The notes: generated from the letters alone by a model not told the origin. Shown: positions 25,588-34,869, numbered from the stretch's first letter. The stretch: 64,000 nt of DNA from Neolewinella aquimaris (GCF_014197245.1 NZ_JACIFF010000001.1:806001-870000), one strand, 5' to 3'. Translations and numbers: made by a program.

Positions 25588-27366
25588 CTAGTAACCTGGA
25601 TTTTCCGCCAGCATCGGGTTGTCGGCGATCCGATTCAGTCCCAGCGCGTAGTAATAGTTCTCTTCGGGATGCAATCGTATACGGCCCAGGTCACCGTCCG
25701 CTATCTCAACGGTGTAGGTACCCGAGTCGTAATTATAGCGGAAATGCATGCGGTGACGCTGTACCATATGCAACTCCTCCACGGCGATGCGCCACCGTCT
25801 TAGGTCCCAGAACGTCTGCGACTCGAAGGCCAGCTCCACACGGCGCTCCTGGCGAATGCGGTCCTGGGTAAGCTGGTCGGCGGAGAGTTCGGGCATGCCT
25901 GCGCGATCGCGGAGGTTGTTGATCACGGCCAGCATATCACCATTGGGGTCGCCCAGGTAGAATGCCGCCTCGACGTAGTTGAGCAGGATTTCCCCGTACC
26001 GAAAAATGGTTACGTCGGTGCTGGAGGGCGTGCCGTCGGGAGTGGCGGGATTGATCATCTTGCGCGTCAGCAGACCGGTCGGGTTACCCCCCCGGTGGCG
26101 GGGGTGCCCGGAGCCCGGCCAGCCGTCCGAACCGGGAATAATGAAGCCGGGAGCGGTGGTGCGCTCCACCTGTCCCGTTGCGGGGTCGGTATAGTCGGTG
26201 CTGCGGTGGGAATAAAACGTCCCCCCCTTAAAGGGCGCACCGGGATAAAAGATGGACGCACGCATCCTGGGATCCCGCTGCCCAAAGTACTGTTTGGGGT
26301 CGATCGGCGTCGCGTCGTCGTAGATCGAGCGGTCCACCTTTCCGGAAGTCCCGTCAATGAAGTCAAACAACTCCAGGGTCTCGAGGTACACCGGATAGTT
26401 GGAGTTCCACGAAAATCCAAATCCGGCCGGCGTACCCGTATTGTCCCAGTTGTGCCCCTTGCCGGACTCGAAATCGTACATCTCGACAAAGATCTTCTCC
26501 GGATTGTCGTCTTCGTCGAGGAAGAGGTTGATGAAGTTCTGTACGGGATTCGGATCTTTGCGGTAAAGGGTAAACGGACCATTGTCCATGATCTCCTTGG
26601 AGGCGTCGAGTGATTGCCGGTAGTAGCTTTCCGCCTGTCCGGAAGGGATGCCGAGCAGGCCATTCAACTGCGGCGTACCGAATTTCGCCACACTCGCAGC
26701 GTACAGCATCGCCCGACTTTTTAATGCCAGGGCCACCCACCGATTGACGCGGCCGGCTTCCGTTTGTTCGGGAAGGACGCCGATGATCTCGTCCAGTTCC
26801 GCGCCGATAAAGTCGTAGACTTCCTGTTCAGAATTGCGAGCCACAAAGAGCTCTTCCTCACTGGCACCGGCGGGCAGCGCCCGGGTGACGATGGGTACGC
26901 CGCCGTAGCGAATCACCATCTGGAAGTACTCCCAGGCCCGGATAAACCGCGCTTCCGAAACCCGGGTAGTGATGTATTCCTGGTCAAGGGAGGCAGATTG
27001 CGGAAGGCCTTCGATAAATACATTGGCCTCGCGGATGGTATTGTATGGCCAGTGATCGAGCACGCCGGCTCCGTTCTCGTTAAAGTCGGTGTCCAGCACC
27101 CGGCCGAAGGGCGACTGCCAGGGAGCAAAATTGCGGGATTCGCCACCGAATGCGTTGATGAGATTCATTTCGAAGTTGGACTGCCCCGTGTTGTAGTGGA
27201 ACAGTGCGCGCTCGTACAGGTCCGCCAGGAAGGCATTAGCCAGCCCCTCGTCCTCGAAGACGATGCTGCCGGAAATGATGTCGGTCGGCGTCAGGTCGAA
27301 GGGGTCCTCACAGGCAGACAAAAGGAGCAGCAAGCTTACCAGCAGGAATTGGATATGGTTTTTCAT
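25588..27366 (-). CDS. SusD/RagB-family glycan-binding lipoprotein
   Basis: 592 residues from the ATG at 27366, where MKNHIQFLLVSLLLLLSAC provides the lipobox (Cys 19). The SusD_RagB pattern is complete: an N-terminal helical TPR-like part (YNTIREANVFIEGL, RFIRAWEYFQMVIRYGGVPI) and the C-terminal RQERRVELAFE..TFWDLRRWR signature. It sits on the cell surface as the lid of the SusC transporter and binds the oligosaccharide. It follows susC by 20 bases. Confidence 0.95.
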   Translation of the reverse strand: MKNHIQFLLVSLLLLLSACEDPFDLTPTDIISGSIVFEDEGLANAFLADLYERALFHYNTGQSNFEMNLINAFGGESRNFAPWQSPFGRVLDTDFNENGAGVLDHWPYNTIREANVFIEGLPQSASLDQEYITTRVSEARFIRAWEYFQMVIRYGGVPIVTRALPAGASEEELFVARNSEQEVYDFIGAELDEIIGVLPEQTEAGRVNRWVALALKSRAMLYAASVAKFGTPQLNGLLGIPSGQAESYYRQSLDASKEIMDNGPFTLYRKDPNPVQNFINLFLDEDDNPEKIFVEMYDFESGKGHNWDNTGTPAGFGFSWNSNYPVYLETLELFDFIDGTSGKVDRSIYDDATPIDPKQYFGQRDPRMRASIFYPGAPFKGGTFYSHRSTDYTDPATGQVERTTAPGFIIPGSDGWPGSGHPRHRGGNPTGLLTRKMINPATPDGTPSSTDVTIFRYGEILLNYVEAAFYLGDPNGDMLAVINNLRDRAGMPELSADQLTQDRIRQERRVELAFESQTFWDLRRWRIAVEELHMVQRHRMHFRYNYDSGTYTVEIADGDLGRIRLHPEENYYYALGLNRIADNPMLAENPGY

Positions 27367-27386
27367 CGGATGGTTCGCTTTTCGGT

Positions 27387-30300
27387 TTAGAGGGATGCCC
27401 GCAGGCCAAAGGATACGGATCGGGTGATGGGAAAGCGCCGTGCCGGATTGCCGGGCTGGACTTCCGGATCGAAGGAGTTCTTGTAGATGCCTAGGTTGTT
27501 GGTCGTCAGTACGTTCTCGCCGGCCACGTACACTTCGATGCGGCCAAAGCCGATCCGGTCTGCTGCCGTTGCGGGGAGGGCGTAGGATAGGTTCAGGTTT
27601 TTGATGCGGAAGTAGGTTACGTCCCGGACCCAAAAGTCGGAGTTGCGATTGTTATTCGCGCCGGGAGCCTGGGTCATGGCCGGTAGTTGGGCATCCGGGT
27701 TGATGTTTACCCCCGGATTGTTCGGGTCCGGCTGCCACCGGTAATCGTAGTGGTACGTCAGGGGGATTGAGGAGTTGGAAAAGGCGTTGCGCGAATTCCC
27801 CGATATATTGATGCTGAAGTGGGAGGCCCCCTGGAATAGTCCGCTCAACCGGAAACCTTTGTACCCGATACCTAAATTCATGCCACCCACCAGCTCCGGC
27901 AGACCCTGGTCGTAGGCGATCACCTCCTGATCGCGGAAGGTGAGCTCTCCGTCACCATCCAGGTCGAGGTACCGGATGTCACCCGGGCGGATGGTGGTGT
28001 TTTCGTTGCCGTCCTGGACAACGCCGTAGTTGTCGATCTCCTGCTGGTTCATGAAGATGCCGTCGGTGCGGTATCCCACGAAGCGGTTGACCCGCTTACC
28101 GTCCAGTTCGTAAAGCCGTTTTTGGTCGGGATCGGTAAAGTCCTCCTGGCTCTTTACGTCGACCCACTTGGCACGGGCGTAGGAGACATTCGGTGCTACA
28201 TCGATTTTGAAGGCCCCGATCCGCTGTTCATAAGATAGCGCTACCTCGAAGCCCCGATTTTCTTGGGAGTTGATGTTCACGACCGGAAGTTCCGCTCCGA
28301 AGGTCGAGGGAACATCCTCGACGTTCACGTCAATGATGCCCTCGCGCTTGCGTTGGAACACGTCGATCTCAACCCCCAGTTTGCCGTCGAACAGATTGGC
28401 TTCCACCCCGAAATTAGTCAGCGTCAAAATTTCCCAGGTGAGGAAGGGATTGACCAGGCCGCGGGTACGAATACGGGGCTGACCCGTGCTGCCCGACAGG
28501 ATGTACGGATTGCCCAGTAGATCGTATCCCGTCAGGTAATCGTAGCCGTTCAGGCCGTCAGCGGTATCGTCACCGAGGCGGGAGTAGGAGCCCCGCAACT
28601 TGAGAAAATTAATGGCCCCGTCGGCGTTAAAAAACGACTCCTCGGAAAGCACCCAGCCGGCCGAAAAACTGGGGAAGTAGCCCCAGCGGGTCTCCGGCGC
28701 GAAGAGTACGTTGCCGTCGGCACGCAGGGTCGCCTCGAAGAGGTAGCGGTCTTTGAAGGCATAATTTAGTCGGCCAACCAGACTCTTGCGGCCGATGTCG
28801 GCACCGGAGTTGCCGCTGTTAAACTGCTGGTCGGTGGATCCAACGAAGATTTCCGGAATATTGGTGGAGAGGAGCTCGCGACGGCTGGCCCCGAGGCGGG
28901 TAAACTTTCTGGTCTGCTGCTCGGCAATCGCCAGCACCTTGATGCTGTTGTCCCCAAAGGACGTCTGGTATTCCATCGATACCAGGGGGTACACCTGGGT
29001 ACGGCGAAACTGCTCGACCCCGATGAAACTTACCGGATTGTCGACCCCCTCGGATTGATACGTGTCCGTCTCCGGCAGATACCGGAATATCTCGATGGGT
29101 TTTCTGAAGGTCTTGGTGTTTTGGTCCAGGTTCTGCACGTTCAGTTCCGCCCGCGCCGTCAGGCCCCGCAGGAAGGGAAAGTTGTAGTCTACCCCCAGCT
29201 TGCCCCGGAACACGTTGGCCTTCTGGTCCCAGCTGCCGTAGACGGACCGATCGGTGCGCTTGACCGGATTGCGTTCGGAAAATCCGGAGTACGGCACGCC
29301 GTCGATGGTAGGGTCGGGCAGCACCGTGGGAAAAATGGGCTGGGCGGAACCAAGATCGTTCCAGATGGCATCCAGGTCGTTGTTGGGACGGTTAGTGTTC
29401 TCTTCCCGGTAGGAAAGGTCTAGGTTGAAACTGAGGCTTTCGTTGATCTTGGCGTCGATGTTGGATCGAGCGTTGACCCGGTCGTAGTCAAAATCCCGCG
29501 ACCGAAAGTAGCTCTCCTGGTCCGTATAGCCGATGGAGGTAAAGTACTTGATGGTCTCCGTGCCGCCGGATACGCTCAGGCTGTGCTGCTGCATCGGAGC
29601 GTTGTTCTTGATCAGGGCGTCCACCCAATTGCCCCCCTCGTACCCCGGAGCACGGTTGGCAAAATTTTGTTGGTCCTCATCGTCAAAGGTGAAGTCGTAA
29701 CCGTTGCCGTCGTTCAGGTCGGCCTCCCGGAAAAGTTCCACAAACTGGGGGGCGTTAACGTGCTGTAGCATAGCGACTGCCGACTGCATGGTGTAAGTAC
29801 CGTTGTAGGAGATTTGCGGCTTGCCGGTCTTTCCGCGCTTAGTAGTTACCAGAATAACGCCGTTGCCCGCCCTGGCCCCGTATACGGCTGCCGCAGCATC
29901 CTTAAGTATGGTCACCGTCTCGATGTCGTTGGGGTCAATGCGGCTAAAGTCCATTTGCACCCCATCCACGAGGGTCAGTGGGGCACCCGCAAACCCACGG
30001 ATACGGATCTGAGTGTTCTCCCCTCCCGGTAAGCCGGAGTTCTGCCGTACCATCACCCCGGGCACGCGGCCCGACAGCAGGTTGGCCGCATTGGCCACCG
30101 GCACGGTCGTCAGCTGCTCGCTGTTGATCGCAGCTACGGAGCCGGTCAGGGTAGATTTTTTCTGGCGGCCGTAACCCACCACTACTACCTCATCCAGTGT
30201 GGCCCCCTCTTCCAGGGTGACGTTGATCTCGTTGCGGCCCCGTACCTCCTCGAACACCGTAGTATAGCCCGTGTAGCTATAATTTAGCGTGGCCGAGGGG

Positions 30301-30500
30301 TCGACCGTCAGCTGGTATGTTCCGTCCAGGTCAGTAACCGTGCCGCTGGTCGTACCATCCTGTACGATGTTAACGCCGATCAGGGGAGTGCCTTCGGTAT
30401 CGGTGACCGTACCCGATACGGATTGCTGGGCCACGAGAAGTCCACCGACCAGCACGCCGATACCCATCAGGCATGCTCTGAGTCGTAGTAAATTTGACAT
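27387..30500 (-). CDS. SusC/RagA-family TonB-dependent outer-membrane transporter
   Basis: 1037 residues from the ATG at 30500, giving a signal peptide ending at LLVAQQ. Next comes a CarboxypepD-reg-like domain (SVSGTVTDTEGTPLIGVNIV), the TonB box region TLDEVVVVGYGRQKKSTLTG, the plug (RVPGVMVRQNSGLPGG, IRGFAGAPLTLVDGVQ, AAAVYGARAGNGVILVTTKRG) and a 22-strand barrel. It imports large glycans with SusD (25588-27366). No anti-sigma/sigma or HTCS regulator gene is adjacent, so its control lies elsewhere. Confidence 0.96.
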   Translation of the reverse strand: MSNLLRLRACLMGIGVLVGGLLVAQQSVSGTVTDTEGTPLIGVNIVQDGTTSGTVTDLDGTYQLTVDPSATLNYSYTGYTTVFEEVRGRNEINVTLEEGATLDEVVVVGYGRQKKSTLTGSVAAINSEQLTTVPVANAANLLSGRVPGVMVRQNSGLPGGENTQIRIRGFAGAPLTLVDGVQMDFSRIDPNDIETVTILKDAAAAVYGARAGNGVILVTTKRGKTGKPQISYNGTYTMQSAVAMLQHVNAPQFVELFREADLNDGNGYDFTFDDEDQQNFANRAPGYEGGNWVDALIKNNAPMQQHSLSVSGGTETIKYFTSIGYTDQESYFRSRDFDYDRVNARSNIDAKINESLSFNLDLSYREENTNRPNNDLDAIWNDLGSAQPIFPTVLPDPTIDGVPYSGFSERNPVKRTDRSVYGSWDQKANVFRGKLGVDYNFPFLRGLTARAELNVQNLDQNTKTFRKPIEIFRYLPETDTYQSEGVDNPVSFIGVEQFRRTQVYPLVSMEYQTSFGDNSIKVLAIAEQQTRKFTRLGASRRELLSTNIPEIFVGSTDQQFNSGNSGADIGRKSLVGRLNYAFKDRYLFEATLRADGNVLFAPETRWGYFPSFSAGWVLSEESFFNADGAINFLKLRGSYSRLGDDTADGLNGYDYLTGYDLLGNPYILSGSTGQPRIRTRGLVNPFLTWEILTLTNFGVEANLFDGKLGVEIDVFQRKREGIIDVNVEDVPSTFGAELPVVNINSQENRGFEVALSYEQRIGAFKIDVAPNVSYARAKWVDVKSQEDFTDPDQKRLYELDGKRVNRFVGYRTDGIFMNQQEIDNYGVVQDGNENTTIRPGDIRYLDLDGDGELTFRDQEVIAYDQGLPELVGGMNLGIGYKGFRLSGLFQGASHFSINISGNSRNAFSNSSIPLTYHYDYRWQPDPNNPGVNINPDAQLPAMTQAPGANNNRNSDFWVRDVTYFRIKNLNLSYALPATAADRIGFGRIEVYVAGENVLTTNNLGIYKNSFDPEVQPGNPARRFPITRSVSFGLRASL

Positions 30501-30713
30501 ATACGAGTGATTGTAGCAAAAATTAGTGCGTAACCTATAAACAGCAAAACTTCCCGCAGGCGGAAGAATATTCGGAAGTGGAAATAATGTAGGCGCGAAA
30601 GCTAAAGTTTTATGTTGATACAAAAAATATAATTCCTATTTTATTCCCATAAGCCGCGCTTTGTGCTGGCTTGGATGCGGAAGGAGAGTCGGAATAGCGT
30701 TTACTTTGCCGGC

Positions 30714-31538
30714 ATGCTATCCAGTATCATCGCTTACCTCGAATCCATCGATCCCATTCTTGCGGCGCTCTATGCCTCGCTCTTCACCTGGATCCTGACC
30801 GCCCTCGGCGCGGCCCTCGTTTTTCCCTTCCGCGGCATGAATCGCACCCTGTTGGATGGTGCCCTCGGCTTCACGGGCGGGGTGATGGTGGCCGCCTCCT
30901 TCTGGAGCCTGCTCGCCCCCGGCATTGAAATGAGCCCGGGCGATGGCTTCGTCAAGGTGATCCCCGCGGCCATTGGCTTCGCGGCGGGCGCACTCTTCAT
31001 TTTCGGGCTCGATAAGGTGCTGCCTCACCTGCACATCAATTTCAAGGAAAGCGAGAAGGAAGGCCTCAAGTCTCCCTGGCACCGCACTACCCTACTGGTA
31101 CTGGCGATCACCCTCCACAACATACCCGAAGGCCTGGCCGTGGGCGTACTGTTCGGCGGCGTGGCGGCCGGGATGCCGGAAGCCACCATCGGTGGTGCGG
31201 TCGCGCTGGCCATTGGTATCGGTATTCAGAATTTTCCCGAGGGGTTGGCGGTTTCCATGCCCCTCCGGCGCCAGGGGGTCAGCCCGTTCAAGAGCTGGTG
31301 GTACGGCCAACTCTCGGCGGCCGTGGAGCCCGTCGCGGCCGTGACCGGAGCGCTGGCCGTAACCTTTTTTACCCCGATTCTTCCCTACGCGCTGGCCTTC
31401 GCCGCCGGAGCCATGATCTTCGTAGTAATCGAGGAGGTCGTACCCGAAACCCAGTTGGAAAGCAACACCGACATCGCTACGCTCGGCTTCGTCCTGGGCT
31501 TCATCGTAATGATGACGCTGGACGTGGGGTTAAGCTAA
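30714..31538 (+). CDS. ZIP-family divalent metal transporter
   Basis: 274 residues from the ATG at 30714; earlier in-frame codons lack support. Eight hydrophobic segments with the two ZIP metal-site helices: TLHNIPEGLAVGVLFG (TM4, H-N-x-P-E-G) and GIQNFPEGLAVSMPL (TM5, Q-N-F-P-E-G). A histidine-containing cytoplasmic loop (LPHLHINFKESEKEG) lies between TM3 and TM4. The nearest relatives are GufA/ZupT-type transporters that import zinc and often iron or manganese. The gene ends two bases before a class 1 GC-rich motif. Confidence 0.9.
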   Translation: MLSSIIAYLESIDPILAALYASLFTWILTALGAALVFPFRGMNRTLLDGALGFTGGVMVAASFWSLLAPGIEMSPGDGFVKVIPAAIGFAAGALFIFGLDKVLPHLHINFKESEKEGLKSPWHRTTLLVLAITLHNIPEGLAVGVLFGGVAAGMPEATIGGAVALAIGIGIQNFPEGLAVSMPLRRQGVSPFKSWWYGQLSAAVEPVAAVTGALAVTFFTPILPYALAFAAGAMIFVVIEEVVPETQLESNTDIATLGFVLGFIVMMTLDVGLS

Positions 31539-31540
31539 TC

Positions 31541-31558
31541 AGGCGGGGACGCAGGAGC
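31541..31558 (+). repeat. GC-rich dispersed motif, class 1 variant
   Basis: AGGCGGGGACGCAGGAGC, two changes from the class 1 sequence, placed two bases after the stop of the ZIP transporter gene. Copies at 13556 and here share the same orientation relative to the preceding stop codon. Confidence 0.6.
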
Positions 31559-31569
31559 AATGCAAACAC

Positions 31570-31604
31570 AAAAAAAGCGCGCATCACAGATATGTGGTGC
31601 GCGC
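31570..31604 (-). terminator. Orphan intrinsic terminator, minus strand
   Basis: An 11-bp stem, GCGCGCATCAC with GTGGTGCGCGC (one mismatch on the minus strand), with a run of seven T residues on the minus strand. The nearest minus-strand gene (31869) already has its own terminator at 31803-31842, so this one appears to end another transcript, discussed as a finding. It could also stop read-through. Confidence 0.65.
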
Positions 31605-31802
31605 AGAAGTGTTTGTGTAAATAGCGTCTCAATCTCAAAAAATAATCTTCGCAGGTTCCAGCTCGTACTCTAGCCATGAGTGGCAACCTGTATGCTTTGT
31701 CGTGCCGTAAAGATGCTACCGTGTCCGTATAACCAGTAGTACTTTTCAAGCAAAGAATGGCAATATTCAACCATTTCCCGGATATATTAGACATTTTAGG
31801 GG
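31605..31802 (-). other. Intergenic stretch between two minus-strand terminators, possible small RNA
   Basis: About 200 bases with no coding region I would accept, lying between two minus-strand intrinsic terminators. An independent short transcript ending at 31570 would explain the second terminator. I see no convincing promoter and no known small-RNA signature, so this is only a candidate. Confidence 0.25.
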
Positions 31803-31842
31803 ATAAAAACAAACCACCGCGCAAACTGAGCTGCGCGGTGGT
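31803..31842 (-). terminator. Intrinsic terminator of the ferritin-like gene pair
   Basis: A perfect 11-bp stem, ACCACCGCGCA (31813-31823) with TGCGCGGTGGT (31832-31842), an eight-base loop and, on the minus strand, a TTTGTTTTTA tail. It lies 26 bases beyond the stop at 31869. Confidence 0.85.
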
Positions 31843-31868
31843 CCGATAGAGTGTCACAACACCATCAT

Positions 31869-32672
31869 CTATTTGATGAAGAGGCCGGCAATATCCAGTA
31901 CGGCTTGGGTGCTCAGCGGCTCGTCATAGGCTTCGGTAACGTGGTCGGTATCGACACTGGTCACCGTGGTAGCATCGACACCCAGGTGGGTTACGTTTGC
32001 CTCACCGGCGTAGACGGCGGCGGCGGCGGAAGCTCCGGTGGTATTGGTCGCACCGGTGATCCAGCCCTTCGAACCCCGAATGCGACGGATCTCCGAAGCG
32101 TGGCGGGCCTCGACCGAGTGAATCTGTAGGGCGGCGGTGAGAATATCCCCGTTACCCATCAAATTCGTGGCCTGTCCTTTATAGGCCCTTACGCCGGTAT
32201 CTTCGAACGCCTGAGCTACTGCCAGGAACACCTGTTCGTTGTTGAACACGTCTTCGAAGGTACCTCCGGCGGTAAAGTCGAATTCCGGAGACTCGACGGG
32301 ATCCATACCGAGGCTACCGATGGCCGAACGCAGGAATTCTACGTGGGCGGATTCGTGCTGCGAAATCAGCGCAACGGTTTCCCGGGTATCTCCCGAAAGA
32401 AGTCCGTCCGCGTCAAGCCCCATTGCGTAGAACTCGGCTTCGAGGTATTCGAGCGTAAGGGCGAAGTTGAGCACTTCGGCAATGCTCATGGAGCTGCTTT
32501 GCGCGAAGGCGCGGCTGGGAGCCATAAAGGCGGTGAGGGGTAGGGCTACGGTGGCAACTTTTCCCACGGTACGGCCGAAGGTCGAGAATGCCTCGCGGCG
32601 GGTGGTTGCTTTACCCTGAATTTCAGCGTCGGCGAGCGCCTCGAACTGATTGAATAATTTAAGTAGTTTCAT
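31869..32672 (-). CDS. Exported ferritin-like domain protein
   Basis: 267 residues. A long N-terminal segment (about residues 25-57) with a basic stretch, TTRREAFSTFG, and hydrophobic core ending AFMAPSRAFA suggests export, possibly via Tat, though the twin arginines are followed by EAF rather than the full motif. The mature part is a four-helix ferritin-like domain: EVLNFALTLEYLEAEFYAMG, SQHESAHVEFL and IHSVEARHASEI carry the Glu and His metal ligands. It follows the next entry by 23 bases in one operon. The role in iron handling or oxidative stress is inference. Confidence 0.82.
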   Translation of the reverse strand: MKLLKLFNQFEALADAEIQGKATTRREAFSTFGRTVGKVATVALPLTAFMAPSRAFAQSSSMSIAEVLNFALTLEYLEAEFYAMGLDADGLLSGDTRETVALISQHESAHVEFLRSAIGSLGMDPVESPEFDFTAGGTFEDVFNNEQVFLAVAQAFEDTGVRAYKGQATNLMGNGDILTAALQIHSVEARHASEIRRIRGSKGWITGATNTTGASAAAAVYAGEANVTHLGVDATTVTSVDTDHVTEAYDEPLSTQAVLDIAGLFIK

Positions 32673-32695
32673 TAGTTGGTCGTCTTTTGGGGTGA

Positions 32696-33406
32696 CTACT
32701 GCGGCAGGCCGCTGGCGTCGATGGGGGTGATGATGAAAGCGGAGGCCATGCTCAGCACCTGTGCGGGGGTGCGGGAAACGTCTAAGCCATTGGCATCAAC
32801 GACTTCACTGTTAGCGAATGCCGTGGGTGATCCGGAGTTGATGCTGCGGATGGCCGCTGCGTGACGGGCCTCGACGGAAACAATTTTACCGGCTACGACG
32901 AGAAAATCGGGATTCTGCAGGAGACGTCCGGCACCATTGTAGGCGGATACGCCCAAATCCTCGAAGGTTTGTGCCGTATTCAGTACGCTGGTGCGGCTGT
33001 TGAAGTCGATGGAAGAAAAGTCCACCTCAAGGGCGGGAATTGCGGTAGCGACGGAACTGATCGCGGCTTCAAAAAAGTCCATGTGTGCCCGCTCGTGGGC
33101 TTCCAGGTCCAGCAGGATCTGCTTCTCTTCCGCGGTAGCTGACGCGTAGTAGTCGCCCTGAAGCACCTGGGCGTAAAACGCGGCCTCGAGTTGCTCGAGC
33201 GCAAAAGCGTAATTCAGCACGCCAACATCTCCGCTACCGAGGTTGACGGAGTTGTTCATAATCACGGGGTCGTCGTCGTCCTCACATCCGGTGAGCAACA
33301 GGCCGGCGGCGGCCAGACCGAGGCCGGAAGTACGCAGGAAACGTCTCCGGCTACTGGGGTCCCGATCGGCTACAACCCGGGACGAAAGAAATTTTGGTGT
33401 TTGCAT
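32696..33406 (-). CDS. Exported ferritin-like lipoprotein, Tat-type signal
   Basis: 236 residues from the ATG at 33406. SSRRRFLRTSGLGLAAAGLL is a textbook Tat signal (R-R-R-F-L), followed by lipobox L-T-G-C, so the protein is folded before export and lipid-anchored. The ferritin-like core has DVGVLNYAFALEQLEAAFYA, LDLEAHERAHMDFF and SVEARHAAAIRSI, parallel to its partner at 31869. The two are paralogues arranged as an operon. Export of a folded, metal-loaded protein would explain the Tat signal. Confidence 0.85.
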   Translation of the reverse strand: MQTPKFLSSRVVADRDPSSRRRFLRTSGLGLAAAGLLLTGCEDDDDPVIMNNSVNLGSGDVGVLNYAFALEQLEAAFYAQVLQGDYYASATAEEKQILLDLEAHERAHMDFFEAAISSVATAIPALEVDFSSIDFNSRTSVLNTAQTFEDLGVSAYNGAGRLLQNPDFLVVAGKIVSVEARHAAAIRSINSGSPTAFANSEVVDANGLDVSRTPAQVLSMASAFIITPIDASGLPQ

Positions 33407-33576
33407 AAGGCAGTTTGGTTTGTCACCATGTACGTAAGTCAGGTGTGCGAAGATTGGTGCATCACCGCCAATACCGCCCTGGGGCAAGGGTACCGACAAA
33501 GGCGTGATTCTACCCGAATTCGTGGTCGATCCGTCGAACAAGCCGCACATTCACCGGCAAAATTGTAGGTTGCGGC

Positions 33577-34347
33577 ATGAGATTAAACGACAAGACAGCC
33601 GTGATCACGGGCGGCGCCTCGGGGCTCGGGGAAGCCACCGCCCGTCACTTTCACGGCCTCGGCGCGCGGGTCGCGATTTTTGACATCAATCGGGAACGTG
33701 GAGAAGCCATCGCCACCGAACTGGGAGAAGGAGCAATGTTTCATAGTGTCGACGTGACCAGCGCCGCATCCGTAGAAGAAGCCGTGGAGGAAGTCCTTGC
33801 CCGTTTCGGGGCGCTACACATTTGTTGCAACTACGCCGGCATCGCCCCGGCGGTCAAAACCGTCGGCCGCGACGGACCCGGAGACCTGGAGTTGTTCAGA
33901 AAAGTAATCGAGATCAACCTCGTCGGGACCTTCAACGTAGCGCGCGTCGCCGCATACGCCATGAGTAAGAACGATCCCGTGGACGAGGACGGTAGTCGCG
34001 GTGTCATCATCAATACGGCCTCCGTAGCCGCCTACGAAGGTCAGATCGGCCAGGCGGCGTACAGCGCCTCGAAGGGGGGCGTGGTGAGCCTTACCCTGAC
34101 AATGGCGCGGGATCTCGCGCGCAACGGCATCCGCGTTAATGCCATCGCTCCCGGGCTGATTCATACCCCCATGTTTGATTCCTTTAGCCAGGAAGTCTAC
34201 GATTCACTCGCCAAGCAGCCGCTTTACCCGGTCAGGCTCGGTCAACCCGAGGAAGTTGCCCGCCTCGCACAACACCTGGTGGAAAACAACTACATGAACG
34301 GGGAATGCGTAAGGATGGACGCCGGTATTCGCATGCAGCCGCGCTAG
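33577..34347 (+). CDS. SDR dehydrogenase (HSD17B10 / 3-hydroxyacyl-CoA dehydrogenase type II-like)
   Basis: 256 residues. Classical SDR motifs: TGGASGLG near residue 11, N-Y-A-G in place of NNAG, INLVGTFN and the catalytic Ser, Tyr and Lys in TASVAAYEGQIGQAAYSASK. The closing phrase VRMDAGIRMQPR and the length match type II 3-hydroxyacyl-CoA dehydrogenases that oxidise 2-methyl-3-hydroxybutyryl-CoA. It lies 42 bases ahead of the carboxylase genes, so isoleucine or odd-chain breakdown to propionyl-CoA is a natural context. Confidence 0.85.
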   Translation: MRLNDKTAVITGGASGLGEATARHFHGLGARVAIFDINRERGEAIATELGEGAMFHSVDVTSAASVEEAVEEVLARFGALHICCNYAGIAPAVKTVGRDGPGDLELFRKVIEINLVGTFNVARVAAYAMSKNDPVDEDGSRGVIINTASVAAYEGQIGQAAYSASKGGVVSLTLTMARDLARNGIRVNAIAPGLIHTPMFDSFSQEVYDSLAKQPLYPVRLGQPEEVARLAQHLVENNYMNGECVRMDAGIRMQPR

Positions 34348-34389
34348 TCTCATTTGCCAATTCGCCCTAAAACAACTAGGTTGCCCCCC

Positions 34390-34869
34390 ATGCAAAAGTA
34401 CAAGGTGATCATTGCTGAACGGGAGTATCCCGTTACCGATCAACAACTTACGGACCTAGACCTCTCCGGTCCATTTAACGACAAGTATCATTTTCTGCAC
34501 GAGGCGACCGGGTTTACGGCGCGGGTGGTCGGTCACCGTCCGAGCGAGAAAACGCTTACCGTGGAAATAAACGGCCGCAGGTTCACCGTCGACATTCGCG
34601 ATAAATTCGATCAGTTGGTCGAGGAACTTGGGTTCGCCACGGTAGCCGCCAGCACCAACAACGATGTGCTTGCTCCGATGCCAGGCTTGATTCTGGACAT
34701 CATGGTGCGGGAAGGGGATGAAGTGGCGGAAGGCACGCCCCTTCTGATATTGGAAGCCATGAAGATGGAGAACGTACTGAAGGCCGAGGGGTCCGGCACG
34801 GTCAAATCCATCGGTATTAACAAAGGGCAGGCCGTCGAAAAGCGCCAGCTCCTAATTGAAATGGAATGA
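34390..34869 (+). CDS. Biotin carboxyl carrier protein of an acyl-CoA carboxylase
   Basis: 159 residues from the ATG at 34390. The first 85 residues form the lead domain; the C-terminal 75 residues are a biotinyl domain with L-E-A-M-K-M-E-N (biotinylated Lys 125) and PMPGLILDI, the usual flat barrel. In alpha subunits of propionyl-CoA carboxylase this part is fused to biotin carboxylase; here it is a separate gene, overlapping the next by four bases (ATGA). Confidence 0.92.
   Translation: MQKYKVIIAEREYPVTDQQLTDLDLSGPFNDKYHFLHEATGFTARVVGHRPSEKTLTVEINGRRFTVDIRDKFDQLVEELGFATVAASTNNDVLAPMPGLILDIMVREGDEVAEGTPLLILEAMKMENVLKAEGSGTVKSIGINKGQAVEKRQLLIEME

Noticed and set aside
31501..31857. Minus-strand open frame of 118 codons across the ZIP-ferritin gap
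   Set aside because: It runs through two intrinsic terminators and the 3' end of the ZIP gene, has no signal or domain, and its composition is not that of a gene.
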